This document shows positions 36,406 to 46,498 of a stretch of DNA of 64,000 nt, one piece after another. A program made the translations under genes and the position numbers. The stretch comes from Bifidobacterium pseudolongum subsp. globosum (GTDB lineage Bacteria > Actinomycetota > Actinomycetes > Actinomycetales > Bifidobacteriaceae): positions 170,609-234,608 of the forward strand of contig NZ_JGZG01000001.1 of assembly GCF_000741295.1 (NCBI RefSeq), in the 5' to 3' direction. The notes under the pieces are model-generated. The model was not told the DNA's origin, did no database searches, and worked only from the letters and a program-made list of their open reading frames with translations. Each line of letters begins with the position of its first letter. Position 1 is the first letter of the stretch.

Positions 36406-38403
36406 TCAGCGCAATGGGTTTGTGACGATCACCATGCGCGAGTCCAACGACGAGGCCTCCCCGCCGGATGCGGCCACTTGCCGCCCCAACGCGCCATTGG
36501 CGCCCATCGCGTCGGCCGCGGCAGAAAGCGCCGGCGCCATCGCCCCGATCTGCACGGTCTCGTCGATGAGGTATTGCGCGCTGGGCACGATCAGCTGGTG
36601 GTTCGCCAATCCGGAATACCCCAGCTGGGTGGCAAGCCGTTCGCTTTCGGGAATCGCCCCGTCACTGTTCGTGTGCGTGTCGCTACCGCTTCCCTGCGTG
36701 GTCGCGGCTGTGCCACCGCCGAGCGATGTCGTGACGGAGCCCGCGTATTTCGCCACATCGGCCGAGGCGTCGTCGTTCGAAGCGCTGACGAGCGTCGACA
36801 TGTCATCGCCGCCGTTCGCCGAGCGCGCCTGCCGTTCCGCGGCGCGCGCGTCGGCGATGCGTTTCGCGCGCAGCATCTCCGCGCGGCCGCCGATTGAATG
36901 CGCGTACCAGTCGCGGTACGCCTGCTGGGCGAGCGGCGAATGCCGCAACGCCGGCTGCAGCTTGTTGATTGGCGCCACGCCGTCCGCGCCGGCCGAATCG
37001 CCGCCGAACCGCCCCGAGAACCGCAGCATGATCTGCCGTGCGGCACTGCCGGCGCCGGTGTGCTCGCGCGCGGCGGCGAGCGTATCCATCGCCGCGTTCA
37101 CGTTCTGCATATTCCCACTGAGATTCGGGTCGGTGGTGTTGTCGGCGTTCGTCTGTTCGATCGCCTGCTGCTGGAACTGCGCGGCGGCGCCGACATCGCC
37201 GCCGGCAAGCGTGTCAAGATGCGCGGTGTAGGCGTCGGTGTACGCCATGGAATATGGGACCATGGCCTGCGACAGCTGCGATTGGCCCGCACTGTACTCT
37301 TTGGCGCCGAGGCGCGTCTGCTCGCCAGCGGTTTTCTTGAGTTCCTCGGCGAGCCCCTGCGTGCCCTGCTGGCGGATCCGTTGGATGATCCGGTCGGCTT
37401 CGTCCGCGGCTCCGGTGTGCTGGTGCGCGTCGCTCAGCGCGTTGGCGGCGGTGGCCAAACCGGTCACCGCGTGCGCGAGCGGCGTATCCCCCTTGAGTTC
37501 GCCGGCGGTGCCCATGAGTGCGCCGAGCTGCGTCTTCGTGCCGATCGAGCCGGACAGATGGGTCGTGTACGAGCCGACGTAGGCGGCCATGTACTCGTGG
37601 AACGCGCGGCTGTGTTGTGTGGTCTGCTCGGCGATCGCCGATTTGGCGAGCGCACGCTCCTGGTCACGCAGCGTGGTGAGTGTGGCGATCAGTTCGGCGT
37701 GTGCGCCGTCGGCGCCCTGCGCGGCCGTATCATTGTTGACCGACGCGGTCAGGCGGCCGGATTGCGCGGCGAGCGTGCGCAGCACGTCAGCATAGTGGTC
37801 GGGCGAATCGGCGGACAACGCGGCGAGCACGACTGGGCTCATCGAGAACCGCACGGCGTCCGCGTATACGCGGAAGTCGACGGCTTCACCGTGGTCCGCA
37901 GTGGCCGCCACCACGGTGCGCTGCCCCGACTGGGTGAGTGAGACGCCGTTGTCGGCGCTGATGTCGGCGCAGTCGCGCGTGGGGAACGTGAACACGACGA
38001 CGGGGCGCAGTTGGCGCGCGAATCGCCGCATGTCGCCCTGCGCTGCGGCGTTGGGCTGCACGTGCACATGCACGCCGACGAGGCCGCGCGCACCGCGCAC
38101 CTGTGCGCCGCTGGCGCTCGGCCCGTCGAGCGTGTAGTCCACGCTCACGGTCCACGGCAGCGGCGTGTCGGTGGAGATGTGCTCGATCGCGCCTTCGCTG
38201 CCGCGTGGGGCGATATAGAAGCGGCGCGCGTCGATGACCTCGGCCGTGGTGAACACGTCGTGCCCGGTGAAGCTCGCTGCGGCGTCCTGGGCCTCGAGCT
38301 GCCGGCCAGACAGCGGTGTGGCGGTTGCCGGCACCGCGGGCACTGCGGCCGCGAGCGCCACGCTCAGGGTGGCGCCGCAGATGCGCCGCAGATTCCTGTG
38401 CAC
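36406..38403 (-). CDS. Large exported protein of unknown function
   Basis: A 665-residue protein with a signal peptide (SVALAAAVPAVPATA, cleavage near residue 28) and no lipobox or sorting signal, so it is secreted or held by other means. Residues 40-200 look beta-rich (FYIAPRGSEGAIEHI, TLDGPSASGAQVRG, PVVVFTFPTRDCADIS). Residues 200-640 are Ala/Gln/Thr-rich helices likely to form coiled coils. No known domain is recognised. Starts with GTG 38403 preceded by GGAG. Base use resembles its neighbours, so there is no sign of transfer. Confidence 0.8.
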   Translation of the reverse strand: MHRNLRRICGATLSVALAAAVPAVPATATPLSGRQLEAQDAAASFTGHDVFTTAEVIDARRFYIAPRGSEGAIEHISTDTPLPWTVSVDYTLDGPSASGAQVRGARGLVGVHVHVQPNAAAQGDMRRFARQLRPVVVFTFPTRDCADISADNGVSLTQSGQRTVVAATADHGEAVDFRVYADAVRFSMSPVVLAALSADSPDHYADVLRTLAAQSGRLTASVNNDTAAQGADGAHAELIATLTTLRDQERALAKSAIAEQTTQHSRAFHEYMAAYVGSYTTHLSGSIGTKTQLGALMGTAGELKGDTPLAHAVTGLATAANALSDAHQHTGAADEADRIIQRIRQQGTQGLAEELKKTAGEQTRLGAKEYSAGQSQLSQAMVPYSMAYTDAYTAHLDTLAGGDVGAAAQFQQQAIEQTNADNTTDPNLSGNMQNVNAAMDTLAAAREHTGAGSAARQIMLRFSGRFGGDSAGADGVAPINKLQPALRHSPLAQQAYRDWYAHSIGGRAEMLRAKRIADARAAERQARSANGGDDMSTLVSASNDDASADVAKYAGSVTTSLGGGTAATTQGSGSDTHTNSDGAIPESERLATQLGYSGLANHQLIVPSAQYLIDETVQIGAMAPALSAAADAMGANGALGRQVAASGGEASSLDSRMVIVTNPLR

Positions 38404-38445
38404 GGTGTGGTCTCCGTTCGTGTCTCTTGATATCGATGGGTGAGT

Positions 38446-38844
38446 TCAGGCGAAGATGTCGAGCACACCCGGGTCGTCGCCGGCGTCCGCGATGCGCTTG
38501 TGGCGTTTCTTGGCTTCGGTCACCACGAATTCCTTGTACATGAGCGCGATCTGCGGGTCGAGGCCGGCGCCTTGCGCGATCCGCTGCAGGCGGTCGATCT
38601 GGTATTCCTCGCGCGTGTAGTCGGCTGGGGCGAACCCGGCTTCGGCCTTGAGCACCCCCACTTGCGTAGTGGCTTTGAACCGTTCGGCGAGCAACGCCAC
38701 TATGGCCATGTCGATGTTGTCGATGGATTGGCGCAGCACTTCGATGCGCTGCACGATCTGCTTGGTTTCGGCGTCGCGCCAGTCGCCTTCGGAATCGATG
38801 ACCGTTTCGCCGTCCGCGCATGGTTCATGGTGTTCAGTAGTCAT
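38446..38844 (-). CDS. Chorismate mutase, AroQ type
   Basis: A 132-residue all-helical protein converting chorismate to prephenate. Visible are R of QRIEVLRQSIDNIDMAIVAL, the LAERFKATTQVGVLKAEAGF helix with active-site Arg/Lys, and the YTREEYQIDRLQRIAQGAGL helix; the last helix VVTEAKKRHKRI completes the fold. About 25 acidic residues precede it. TATGCT lies 7 nt before ATG 38844 with no RBS. No prephenate dehydratase is beside it. Confidence 0.88.
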   Translation of the reverse strand: MTTEHHEPCADGETVIDSEGDWRDAETKQIVQRIEVLRQSIDNIDMAIVALLAERFKATTQVGVLKAEAGFAPADYTREEYQIDRLQRIAQGAGLDPQIALMYKEFVVTEAKKRHKRIADAGDDPGVLDIFA

Positions 38845-38851
38845 GGTGTTG

Positions 38852-38857
38852 AGCATA
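38852..38857 (-). promoter_or_regulatory. Putative -10 box of the chorismate mutase gene
   Basis: TATGCT on the minus strand, 7 nt before the ATG, without a Shine-Dalgarno. Confidence 0.5.
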
Positions 38858-38869
38858 CCGCGGCGGGGT

Positions 38870-39325
38870 TCACTTCGCGAAATAGCGGCGTAACACCATC
38901 GTCGTGTCGGTGCTGACCGGCACCGCTGCGTGGATGGTGTTGAGCAGCGTCTCCAGTTCGTGCGTCGACGCCACGCGCACCATGAGCAGGTAGTTCGATG
39001 AGCCGGAGACCGCGTCGCACGAGATGATGCCGTCCACGTCGCGCAGTTTTTCAGGGATCACCGGCGCCTCAGCATAGTCGAGCGGGGTGAGCGAGATGTA
39101 TGCGCTCACCGGCTGTCCACTTTTCTCGTGGTCGAGAATCGCCTTGTAGCCGGTGATGACGCCCTTGTGCTCGAGTTTCTGCACGCGCGACTGTGTGGCT
39201 GACACGGAAAGTGAGGTTGCGGCGGCAAGTTGCGCGAGCGTCATGCGGCCATCGTGTTCAAGGGAATCGAGGATGATGCGGTCTTTGCTGTCTAGCACAC
39301 ATGCATCGGCTTCATGGTCCGTCAT
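38870..39325 (-). CDS. Lrp/AsnC-family transcriptional regulator
   Basis: A 151-residue regulator. The N-terminal winged HTH is MTLAQLAAATSLSVSATQSR with VQKLEHKGVITGYKAILD as wing; the C-terminal ligand-sensing domain (PVSAYISLTP, VSGSSNYLLMVRVAS, LLNTIHAAVPVSTDTTMVL) forms the usual oligomerising sandwich. An amino acid is the likely effector. AAGGCGTG precedes the ATG. It lies 25 nt before the chorismate mutase gene on the same strand and may control amino-acid genes, possibly including that one. Confidence 0.93.
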   Translation of the reverse strand: MTDHEADACVLDSKDRIILDSLEHDGRMTLAQLAAATSLSVSATQSRVQKLEHKGVITGYKAILDHEKSGQPVSAYISLTPLDYAEAPVIPEKLRDVDGIISCDAVSGSSNYLLMVRVASTHELETLLNTIHAAVPVSTDTTMVLRRYFAK

Positions 39326-39467
39326 TGTTCACACGCCTTCCAGAATGACTTCGTCAAGTCCTCTTTCCACAATAGGCGCGTGCGGGCACGCCGCCCTACG
39401 CCATGGGCCGATACGCCAATCGCCCAAATGCGGACAGAGCGGGCACGGAGCGTCGCTCACCATGCAT

Positions 39468-39510
39468 TGAAGGGGGCGCTTCCCGTGCTGTACGGGAAGC
39501 GCCCCCTTCA
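39468..39510 (-). terminator. Terminator hairpin after rho
   Basis: Perfect 19-bp stem with a 5-nt loop (GCTGT on the plus strand), 20 nt after the rho stop. No T-run follows. Confidence 0.85.
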
Positions 39511-39529
39511 TGCTGTACGCGTACGCGGA

Positions 39530-41416
39530 TCAGTGATCGGCATTGCCGTTGATCGCACCGCCGCCCTGCTGCAGAATCGCACTGAAGAAGTCGTGGTTCG
39601 TCATCGTCTTCTTGAGGCGCGGCACGAGCGTCTGGTACGCCTGCTCGGGCTCGAGGCCGCCGAGCAGACGGCGCAGGCGGTAGATCACCGGCAGTTCTTG
39701 CGGGTCGGTGATCAGCTCTTCGCGGCGCGTACCCGAAGCGTTGATGTCGACAGCCGGGAACATGCGCTTGTCGGCGAGCTCGCGGCTCAGGCGCAGCTCC
39801 ATGTTGCCGGTGCCCTTGAACTCCTCGAAGATCACTTCGTCCATCTTCGAGCCGGTCTCCACAAGCGCCGACGAGATGATCGTGAGCGAACCGCCGTTTT
39901 CGATATTGCGGGCGGCGCCGAAGAACTTCTTCGGCGGGTAGAGCGCCTGCGCGTCCACACCACCCGAAAGGATACGGCCCGAAGCCGGCGCCGCGATGTT
40001 GTAGGCGCGGGCCAGGCGTGTCATCGAATCGAGCAGCACAACCACATCCTGCCCCAGTTCCACAAGGCGCTTGGCGCGTTCGATCGCGAGTTCGGCCACC
40101 GTCGTGTGGTCGGAGGCCGGGCGGTCGAAGGTCGACGAAATGACCTCGCCCTGCACGGTGCGCTCCATGTCGGTGACCTCTTCGGGGCGTTCGTCCACGA
40201 GCACGACCATCAGATACACTTCGGGGTTGTTCGTGGCGATCGCGTTCGCGATGTTCTGCAAGGTGATCGTCTTGCCTGCCTTCGGTGGCGAGACGATCAG
40301 ACCACGCTGGCCTTTGCCGATCGGCGCGACGATGTCGATCAGGCGGCCGGTCAGACGGTTCGGCGTCGTTTCCTGGCGCAGGCGCTCATTCGGGTAGAGC
40401 GGCGTGAGCTTGCTGAACTGCGGGCGGCGCGAAGCCTCCTCAACGCTCATGCCGTTGATCGAGTCGATCGACTGCAGCGGCACGAACTTCTGGCGCTGGT
40501 TACGGCGGTCGCCTTCGTGCGGCGTGCGGATCGAGCCTTTGACGGCGTCGCCCTTGCGCAGGCCGTACTTCTTGATCTGCCCCATCGAGACATACACGTC
40601 GTTGGGGCCGGGCAGGTAGCCGGATGTGCGGATGAACGCGTACGAGTCGAGCACGTCGACGATGCCGGCCACAGGCACGAGGTCCGCGGGCTGTTCGTCG
40701 CGCTTGTCGTTGTCACGGTTCTTGTTGCGGCGGTTGTTGTTGCGCTCGTTGTTCGCGCGGTTGCGGCCGCGGTGCTGCGCCTCGGCGCGCATGTTCGAGG
40801 ATTCGTGGTCGGCGTTCTTGTGCACGGGCAGCGAGTCGAGGATCTCGTCGAGGTCCTGCGGCACCTCGCGCGGTTCGGCGTGGCGGTGGCGCGGCTGCTC
40901 GTCCACGTCGGCGGCGTGGCGGCCGCGGCGTGGGCGAGGTTCTGCGTTGCGACGGCCCTGCTTCTGGCCGTCGCCGTGCAGATCGAGCGTGCTGAGCAGG
41001 TCATCGGCGGCCTTGCTCGCGGCCTCGTCGTCGGTGCGGCCGGTGGCCGGTGCCTCTGCACCGCGGCGCTTGCGCACGCGGCGTGCGGTGACCTTCATCT
41101 CCATGTTGCTCTGCGGGGCCGGCGACTCATCCTGGGCCGGCTCCTGTGCGGCGGCCTGTGCCTTGGGCGCGGGCTGCCGCTCCTCGGCGGCCGGTGCAGG
41201 CTGTTCCTGCTTCTTGGTCCTTTGGGCGACGGCGCTCTCGGCCTTGGGGGCGCGCACGGTCACTCCGGCCGGGGCTTCGCCGCCACTGCGGGCGGCCTGC
41301 AGCGTTGCAATCAAATCGCCCTTGCGCATGGTGGAGACGCCCCGCAGGCCCAGTTGCTTGGCCAGCTCTTTGAGCTCCGGGAGTTTCATCTCGTCTAGGT
41401 TTGAGGTTGTTGCCAA
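39530..41416 (-). CDS. rho: Transcription termination factor Rho
   Basis: A 628-residue hexameric RNA helicase. Order: Rho N-terminal domain ([20 protein letters not shown]), a 170-residue Ala/Glu then Arg/Asn-rich insert ([18 protein letters not shown]), the cold-shock-like RNA-binding domain ([20 protein letters not shown]) and the ATPase with Walker [13 protein letters not shown] and Q-loop [20 protein letters not shown]. The insert is typical of actinobacteria and gives additional RNA affinity. The start is inferred as TTG 41416 with AAAGG upstream, because residues before it have no homology; ATG 41389 is the alternative. Confidence 0.93.
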   Translation of the reverse strand: MATTSNLDEMKLPELKELAKQLGLRGVSTMRKGDLIATLQAARSGGEAPAGVTVRAPKAESAVAQRTKKQEQPAPAAEERQPAPKAQAAAQEPAQDESPAPQSNMEMKVTARRVRKRRGAEAPATGRTDDEAASKAADDLLSTLDLHGDGQKQGRRNAEPRPRRGRHAADVDEQPRHRHAEPREVPQDLDEILDSLPVHKNADHESSNMRAEAQHRGRNRANNERNNNRRNKNRDNDKRDEQPADLVPVAGIVDVLDSYAFIRTSGYLPGPNDVYVSMGQIKKYGLRKGDAVKGSIRTPHEGDRRNQRQKFVPLQSIDSINGMSVEEASRRPQFSKLTPLYPNERLRQETTPNRLTGRLIDIVAPIGKGQRGLIVSPPKAGKTITLQNIANAIATNNPEVYLMVVLVDERPEEVTDMERTVQGEVISSTFDRPASDHTTVAELAIERAKRLVELGQDVVVLLDSMTRLARAYNIAAPASGRILSGGVDAQALYPPKKFFGAARNIENGGSLTIISSALVETGSKMDEVIFEEFKGTGNMELRLSRELADKRMFPAVDINASGTRREELITDPQELPVIYRLRRLLGGLEPEQAYQTLVPRLKKTMTNHDFFSAILQQGGGAINGNADH

Positions 41417-41654
41417 TTGAGTTGTGCCTTTCTTTGGCCATGCATGGAGATCGCCATGGCTGAGCAAAGAGTTGTACGAACAAGCATCAGACGATGCCGT
41501 CGTCAATTTGGGGAATGTCCGGCATTGTTCCGCCGGACGTCCCTACTGTACAACGGAACGGCGACTGTACGGCGCGCTATGCCCGCCGTGCGGGCGGCGT
41601 GCGGGGCCTTCCTCCCCATGGAGGCCCCGCGCCGCCGGCCGCCGGTTTACGGGT

Positions 41655-43244
41655 TTATTTGGATTCGTGGTAGGACTTTTCGGTGTTGACGGACCACACG
41701 TTCCTCTTCGAGGTCCGGTGTTCCTTGATGTTGCCCACCGCTTCGATGGCGGTGGCCATCGAATGGTCCATGTTGTTGTAGCGGTGCTGGCCATTGCGGC
41801 CCACACAATACAGGTTGCCGAAGGAATCGAGGTATTCCACGAGTTCCGGCATCTGGTCGTAGGTGTCGAAATAGGCCGGGTATGCCTTCTTGACACGTTC
41901 GCGGTGCGCATCGAGCACTTCGTGGGCGCCGTTGATCACACCCATGCGGGTGAGCTCCTTGATGGCGAAGCGCGTGGCCTCCTCGTCGGTCATGTTCCAG
42001 AAGTCGTCGCCTTCCTCGCAGAAGTATTCGAGGCCGATCCACACGGTGTCGTCGACGTCCTTGACGAGGTAGGGGCTCCAGTTGTTGAAGATCTGCAGGC
42101 GCCCCACCTTGTAGCCCGGGTCCTGCACGTAGATCCAGCAGTCCGGCACGATCGGCGGGTTGCCGAGCGTGGGGATGTCGGTCGTGTTCTTGAGCTTGAG
42201 GCGCTTGACAAGGATGCCCACCGTCACGAAGTCGCGGTATGGCAGGCCCTTGGCCACGGCCACCATGTCCCGCGGCGCCGGGTCCTGCTCGGTGTCGAGC
42301 GCTTCCACAAGGTCCTTCACCGGCATCGACGAGATGAACTGGTCGGCCTTAAGTGTGGTGCGCTTGCCTTCGGCGTCTTCGTAGTCGACCGAGGAGATCG
42401 CGCCGTTCTCGCGGTGGATCGCCACCACCTTGGCGCCGGTGAGCACGGTCACACCCGCGTCCACGCAGTTCTGTTCGACGGTCTCCCACAGCTGGCCGGG
42501 GCCGAACTTGGGGTACCAGAACTCCTCGATGAGCGACGTCTCCACTTCGGCGTTGCTGCGTTTCTTCGGCAGCAACTTCTGCACGGCGTTCTTCAGCACG
42601 CCCATGATGCTCAGGCCCTTGACGCGCTGCGAGCCCCAGTCGGCCGAGATCTCGGAGGGGTGGCGGCCCCACAGCTTCTCGGTGTATCCCTCGAAGAACA
42701 TCGAATAAAGCTTGCGGCCGAAGCGGTTGATGTAGAAGTTCTCCAGATTGTCTTCCGGCAGCTTGTGGAACACGGACTTGAGGTACGAGAACCCGGCTTC
42801 CACCGTGATGCGCGGGCCCATCGCCTTGAGCGTGGACACGGAGAGCGAGATCGGGTAATCGAAGAAATGCTTGTTCCAGAAGATGCGCGAGACACGGTGG
42901 CGCTTGAGCATCACCTTGTCGGTCTTCTCCGGGTCTGGGCCGCCCGGTTCGAGCTCATGGCTGCGACCCAGCTTCTTGTCGTCGTACGACGGCGCACCCT
43001 GCAGCGGCAGCGTCTGCGCCCACCACTGCATGATGCGGTCGTCCTTCGAGAAGAAGCGGTGGCCGCCGATGTCCATGCGGTTGCCATTGTGGCGTACGGT
43101 GCGCGCGATGCCGCCGAACTCCTGGCTTTCCTCGAGCACCGTCACGTCGTAGCGCGCGTCGCCGCCATCCTTGATCAGTTCCCAAGCGGCAGTCAGCCCG
43201 GCGGGGCCGCCGCCGATGATGACTACGGATTCCTTGTCAGACAC
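41655..43244 (-). CDS. FAD-dependent flavoprotein, UDP-galactopyranose-mutase-like
   Basis: A 529-residue flavoprotein. The dinucleotide motif VVIIGGGPAGLTAAWELIKD is at the N-terminus, followed by VTVLEESQEFGGIARTVRHN and a C-terminal FAD site NLYCVGRNGQHRYNNMDHSM. The pattern resembles UDP-galactopyranose mutase/amine oxidase proteins (RMDIGGHRFFSKDD, YTEKLWGRHPSEISADW), pointing to sugar nucleotide work for surface glycans, but true Glf proteins are shorter (about 390). A plain Glf call is therefore not made. Start GTG 43244 with AAAGGAG upstream. Confidence 0.8.
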   Translation of the reverse strand: MSDKESVVIIGGGPAGLTAAWELIKDGGDARYDVTVLEESQEFGGIARTVRHNGNRMDIGGHRFFSKDDRIMQWWAQTLPLQGAPSYDDKKLGRSHELEPGGPDPEKTDKVMLKRHRVSRIFWNKHFFDYPISLSVSTLKAMGPRITVEAGFSYLKSVFHKLPEDNLENFYINRFGRKLYSMFFEGYTEKLWGRHPSEISADWGSQRVKGLSIMGVLKNAVQKLLPKKRSNAEVETSLIEEFWYPKFGPGQLWETVEQNCVDAGVTVLTGAKVVAIHRENGAISSVDYEDAEGKRTTLKADQFISSMPVKDLVEALDTEQDPAPRDMVAVAKGLPYRDFVTVGILVKRLKLKNTTDIPTLGNPPIVPDCWIYVQDPGYKVGRLQIFNNWSPYLVKDVDDTVWIGLEYFCEEGDDFWNMTDEEATRFAIKELTRMGVINGAHEVLDAHRERVKKAYPAYFDTYDQMPELVEYLDSFGNLYCVGRNGQHRYNNMDHSMATAIEAVGNIKEHRTSKRNVWSVNTEKSYHESK

Positions 43245-43437
43245 GCTGTTGCACTCCTTTAGGTTCACAGTGGCCGCCGGCGGCCTATGGTCATGGTCAC
43301 CATGGTGATATGCGGGGATTGCCGGCGAACCTAGCTTGAAAACGCCACACAAGACGGCGCATCGTTGGATTTCACCTTACGATTGTAAGGCGTGGCATGA
43401 CCATTGGCCCCACTCAGTTCGGTGTAGGCTGACGGAT

Positions 43438-43749
43438 TCACATTCCTTCGGGAATGTCGATGTCGCTTTTCTGCACTTCCTCCACGTTCACGTCCTTGAA
43501 CGTGACGATGCGCACGTTCTTGACGAAGCGGCTGGAACGGTACACGTCCCACACCCATGCGTCGGTCAGGCGCACGTCGAAATACACGTCCTGCCCTGCC
43601 GAACGCACGTTGAAATCCACTTTGTTCGCCAGATAGAACCGCCGCTCGGTCTCCACGACGTAGGTGAACAGCTTGATCACGTCGCGGTATTCCTTGTACA
43701 ACGCGAGTTCGGCGTTCGTCTCATAGTTGTCGAGGTCTTCTGCGCTCAT
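43438..43749 (-). CDS. DUF2469 conserved protein
   Basis: A 103-residue soluble protein of a family restricted to actinobacteria: SAEDLDNYETNAELALYKEY, FTYVVETERRFYLANKVDFN and YFDVRLTDAWVWDVYRSSRF are the usual blocks. Function unknown. AGGACACC precedes the ATG. In many actinobacteria it lies by rnhB; that gene is not here. Confidence 0.93.
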   Translation of the reverse strand: MSAEDLDNYETNAELALYKEYRDVIKLFTYVVETERRFYLANKVDFNVRSAGQDVYFDVRLTDAWVWDVYRSSRFVKNVRIVTFKDVNVEEVQKSDIDIPEGM

Positions 43750-43773
43750 GGTGTCCTTTTGGTGTCCTTGCTC

Positions 43774-44811
43774 TCACTGGTCGTCGGCGTCGGTGTGCGC
43801 GCGGCGCTTCATGCGGTCGTGGCCCAACGTGCGCCACCACGCCTTCTTCGACGTGTTGCGCTCCGCCGAATTGTACGGCCACGTGTTCTCCGATTCGACC
43901 GCGTCCTGCGCGATGCGCTCGGAATCGGAGCGCATGCGCTCGCCGATCCCTGCCTTGTCTGTTGTGTCGCCCTGCGCGTCCGGCTCCATGACGGCGCCGG
44001 ATTCGGCGAGCAGCTGCTGCTTGCGGATCGCGAGCGTGTGCTCATGCTGCGAAAGCGCCTTTTCCATGCCCGGGTTCGACGTGATGACGTGCATACCGAA
44101 CGCGTCCATCGCGCGCACCGGATCGAATTCGTCGTCGAGCGTGTCGAGCACGTTGAGGTCCTGGTATTTGCCGAGGCGGTTGTCCCACAGGGCATGGCGC
44201 GAGACGCCCGACGGCACGAAGCCGAGCGACTGGTAGACGGAGTATGACCGCGTGTTCTTTTCGGGCACCGCCACCCAGATGCGGTGCAGCCCCAAGCCCT
44301 CCGGTGGCTCGGCGAATCCATAGGTCATGACGCGCGGCATCGCGTCGCGCGAATAGCCGCGCCCGCGGTAATCCTTGCCCAGGATCACCTGGATGCGCGC
44401 CGAACGCGCCCAGCCGTCAATGTCGATGAGGAAGATCATGCCGAGGAACTCGGTCGCGCTCTGCGCGTCGACCGTCTCGCTTTCGCAATCGTCGGGCGTG
44501 GTCATCAACGACCACGCAATCGTGCGGCGCTGTTCGGGGTCGTCGATGCCGCTGCCGACGTCGGTGCCGTTGGCCCAGGCCTCCGAACGCAGCACCCACG
44601 CATGCACGGCGGCGCGCTCGGCCACGCGGTCCTTGCCGGTGAGCCCCGAGGCGTTCACGTATGCGTCTATGGCGTCCATCTTCTCCAGGTCCTGCTGTGT
44701 GGCAGGGCGCAGATACACCATTTCCCCTCTGATATCGGGTATGTCAATGCGCGCGGGCAGCTCCCGCGGGCGGTCCTGTTCCCCCTGCAGACGGTCGTCT
44801 GTCTCAACCAT
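43774..44811 (-). CDS. GNAT-family N-acetyltransferase
   Basis: A 345-residue protein. The GNAT fold spans about 35-225, with acetyl-CoA loop YRGRGYSRDAMPRVMTYGF and the late motif NTRSYSVYQSLGFVPSGVSR typical of RimJ/RimL-like enzymes. The C-terminal 120 residues are charged and helical (MEKALSQHEHTLAIRKQQLL) without a known match. AAAGGA lies 6 nt before ATG 44811; another ATG two codons upstream is less well spaced. The substrate (protein N-terminus or small molecule) cannot be told. Follows DUF2469 closely on the same strand. Confidence 0.85.
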   Translation of the reverse strand: MVETDDRLQGEQDRPRELPARIDIPDIRGEMVYLRPATQQDLEKMDAIDAYVNASGLTGKDRVAERAAVHAWVLRSEAWANGTDVGSGIDDPEQRRTIAWSLMTTPDDCESETVDAQSATEFLGMIFLIDIDGWARSARIQVILGKDYRGRGYSRDAMPRVMTYGFAEPPEGLGLHRIWVAVPEKNTRSYSVYQSLGFVPSGVSRHALWDNRLGKYQDLNVLDTLDDEFDPVRAMDAFGMHVITSNPGMEKALSQHEHTLAIRKQQLLAESGAVMEPDAQGDTTDKAGIGERMRSDSERIAQDAVESENTWPYNSAERNTSKKAWWRTLGHDRMKRRAHTDADDQ

Positions 44812-44906
44812 GATCATTCCTTTAATCCTGTCATCAGAGAATCCCACATCCTCCAATCTTTCTATTGTATGCTAAGAGGTCGTCGAACAAACGCTGGATA
44901 TACGCC

Positions 44907-44953
44907 GAAAAAACAGGTGTGCCTGCCCGGGCGCTCGGCCCCGGCAGGCACAC
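44907..44953 (-). terminator. Terminator of the gatCAB operon
   Basis: 11-bp GTGTGCCTGCC stem extended by GC pairs, followed by TGTTTTTTC on the minus strand, 27 nt after the gatB stop. Confidence 0.92.
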
Positions 44954-44979
44954 AGTCAGGCGGTCACGCGCACGCGCGC

Positions 44980-46479
44980 TCAGCCCTTGATCTTCTCCAT
45001 GACGATCTTCGTGACGGCCTTGGCGTCCGCCTGGCCCTTCGTGGCGCGCATGACCGCGCCGATGATGGCTCCCATCGGCTTCATGTTGCCACCCTTGAGC
45101 TTCTCCACAACATCCGGGTTGGCGTCAAGCGCCTCCTGCACGGCGGCCTGCAGCGCTCCGTTGTCGGAGACGACCTTGAAGCCATGGGCCTCCACGATCT
45201 GCTCCGGCGTGCCTTCGCCCTTGAGCACGAACGCCACGGTCTGCTTGGCCAGCTTGTCGTTGAGCTTGCCGTCCGCAATCAGGCGCTCCACGTCGGCCAC
45301 GGCCTGCGGCGTGATGTCGAGCTCCTCGAGGGCTACGCCCTTCGCATTGGCTTCGCGCGACAGCTCGCCGAGCCACCACTTCTTGGCGCCGGCCGGCGTG
45401 GCACCGAGCTTGACGGTCTCCTCGATCAGGTCAAGCGCGTCGGCGTTGACCACGTCGCGCATCTCGATGTCGCTGAAGTTCCACTCGCCCTTGAGGCGGT
45501 TGCGGCGCTCACGCGGCATCTCCGGCATCTGCTTGCGGATCTCGTCCACATGTTCGGGCGTGATGTGCAGCATCACCAGATCCGGGTCCGGGAAGTAGCG
45601 GTAGTCGTCGGCGTCGGACTTCACACGGCCGCCGGCGGTGGCCTGCGAGGCCTCGTCCCAGTGGCGCGTCTCCTGCAGGATCTCGCCGCCCTTGTCGAGG
45701 ATCGCGGCCTGGCGGCGGATCTCGTACTGGATCGTGCGCTCGATGCCGCGGAACGAATTGACGTTCTTGGTCTCCGAACGCGTGCCGAACGGGTCGGACG
45801 GGTCGCGGCGCAGCGAGACATTCACATCGGCGCGCATATTGCCCTGCTCCATGCGCGCGTGCGAGATGTTGAGCGCGCGCACGATGTCGCGGATCGCGCG
45901 CATGTAGGCGCCTGCGATCTCCGGCGCGCGGTCGCCGGCGCCCTCGATCGGCTTCGTCACGATCTCGATGAGCGGCACACCCGCGCGGTTGTAGTCGACG
46001 AGCGAATGGTCGGCGCCCTCGATGCGGCCGTCGGCGCCGCCCACATGCGTGTTCTTGCCGGCGTCGTCCTCGATGTGCGCGCGCTCGATCGGCACGCGGA
46101 ACACGGTGCCGTCCTCAAGCTCCACGTCCAGATAGCCTTCGCCGTTCGTCGGCTTGTCGTACTGGGAGATCTGGTAATCGCGCGGCATGTCCGGGTAGAA
46201 GTAGTTCTTGCGCGAGAACTGGCTCCACTCGTTGATCTGGCAGTGCAGCGCAAGACCGAGCTTGATCGCATAATCCACCGCCGCCTCGTTGATCACCGGC
46301 AGCGACCCCGGCAGGCCGAGGCTCACTGGGGTCAGCTCGGTGTTCGGCTCGGCGCCGAACGAGATCGGGGCCGGACAGAACAGCTTGGTGTTCGTGCTCA
46401 GCTCGACATGCGTCTCCAGACCGATGACCGGATCGAACTTCTTGACGGCCTCGGAATACTTCATGAGTTGTTCAGCCAT
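44980..46479 (-). CDS. gatB: Asp-tRNA(Asn)/Glu-tRNA(Gln) amidotransferase subunit B
   Basis: A 499-residue subunit that phosphorylates the misacylated tRNA. Signatures: [60 protein letters not shown] and the C-terminal YqeY-like tail helices ([18 protein letters not shown]). It is last of gatC-gatA-gatB, 19 nt after gatA. No glnS was seen in the window, consistent with indirect Gln-tRNA synthesis. Confidence 0.98.
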   Translation of the reverse strand: MAEQLMKYSEAVKKFDPVIGLETHVELSTNTKLFCPAPISFGAEPNTELTPVSLGLPGSLPVINEAAVDYAIKLGLALHCQINEWSQFSRKNYFYPDMPRDYQISQYDKPTNGEGYLDVELEDGTVFRVPIERAHIEDDAGKNTHVGGADGRIEGADHSLVDYNRAGVPLIEIVTKPIEGAGDRAPEIAGAYMRAIRDIVRALNISHARMEQGNMRADVNVSLRRDPSDPFGTRSETKNVNSFRGIERTIQYEIRRQAAILDKGGEILQETRHWDEASQATAGGRVKSDADDYRYFPDPDLVMLHITPEHVDEIRKQMPEMPRERRNRLKGEWNFSDIEMRDVVNADALDLIEETVKLGATPAGAKKWWLGELSREANAKGVALEELDITPQAVADVERLIADGKLNDKLAKQTVAFVLKGEGTPEQIVEAHGFKVVSDNGALQAAVQEALDANPDVVEKLKGGNMKPMGAIIGAVMRATKGQADAKAVTKIVMEKIKG

Positions 46480-46498
46480 AATTACTTTCCTGCCACCT

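Noticed and set aside
41655..43244. Naming the flavoprotein glf
   Set aside because: It is about 140 residues longer than known UDP-galactopyranose mutases and the signature match is only partial.
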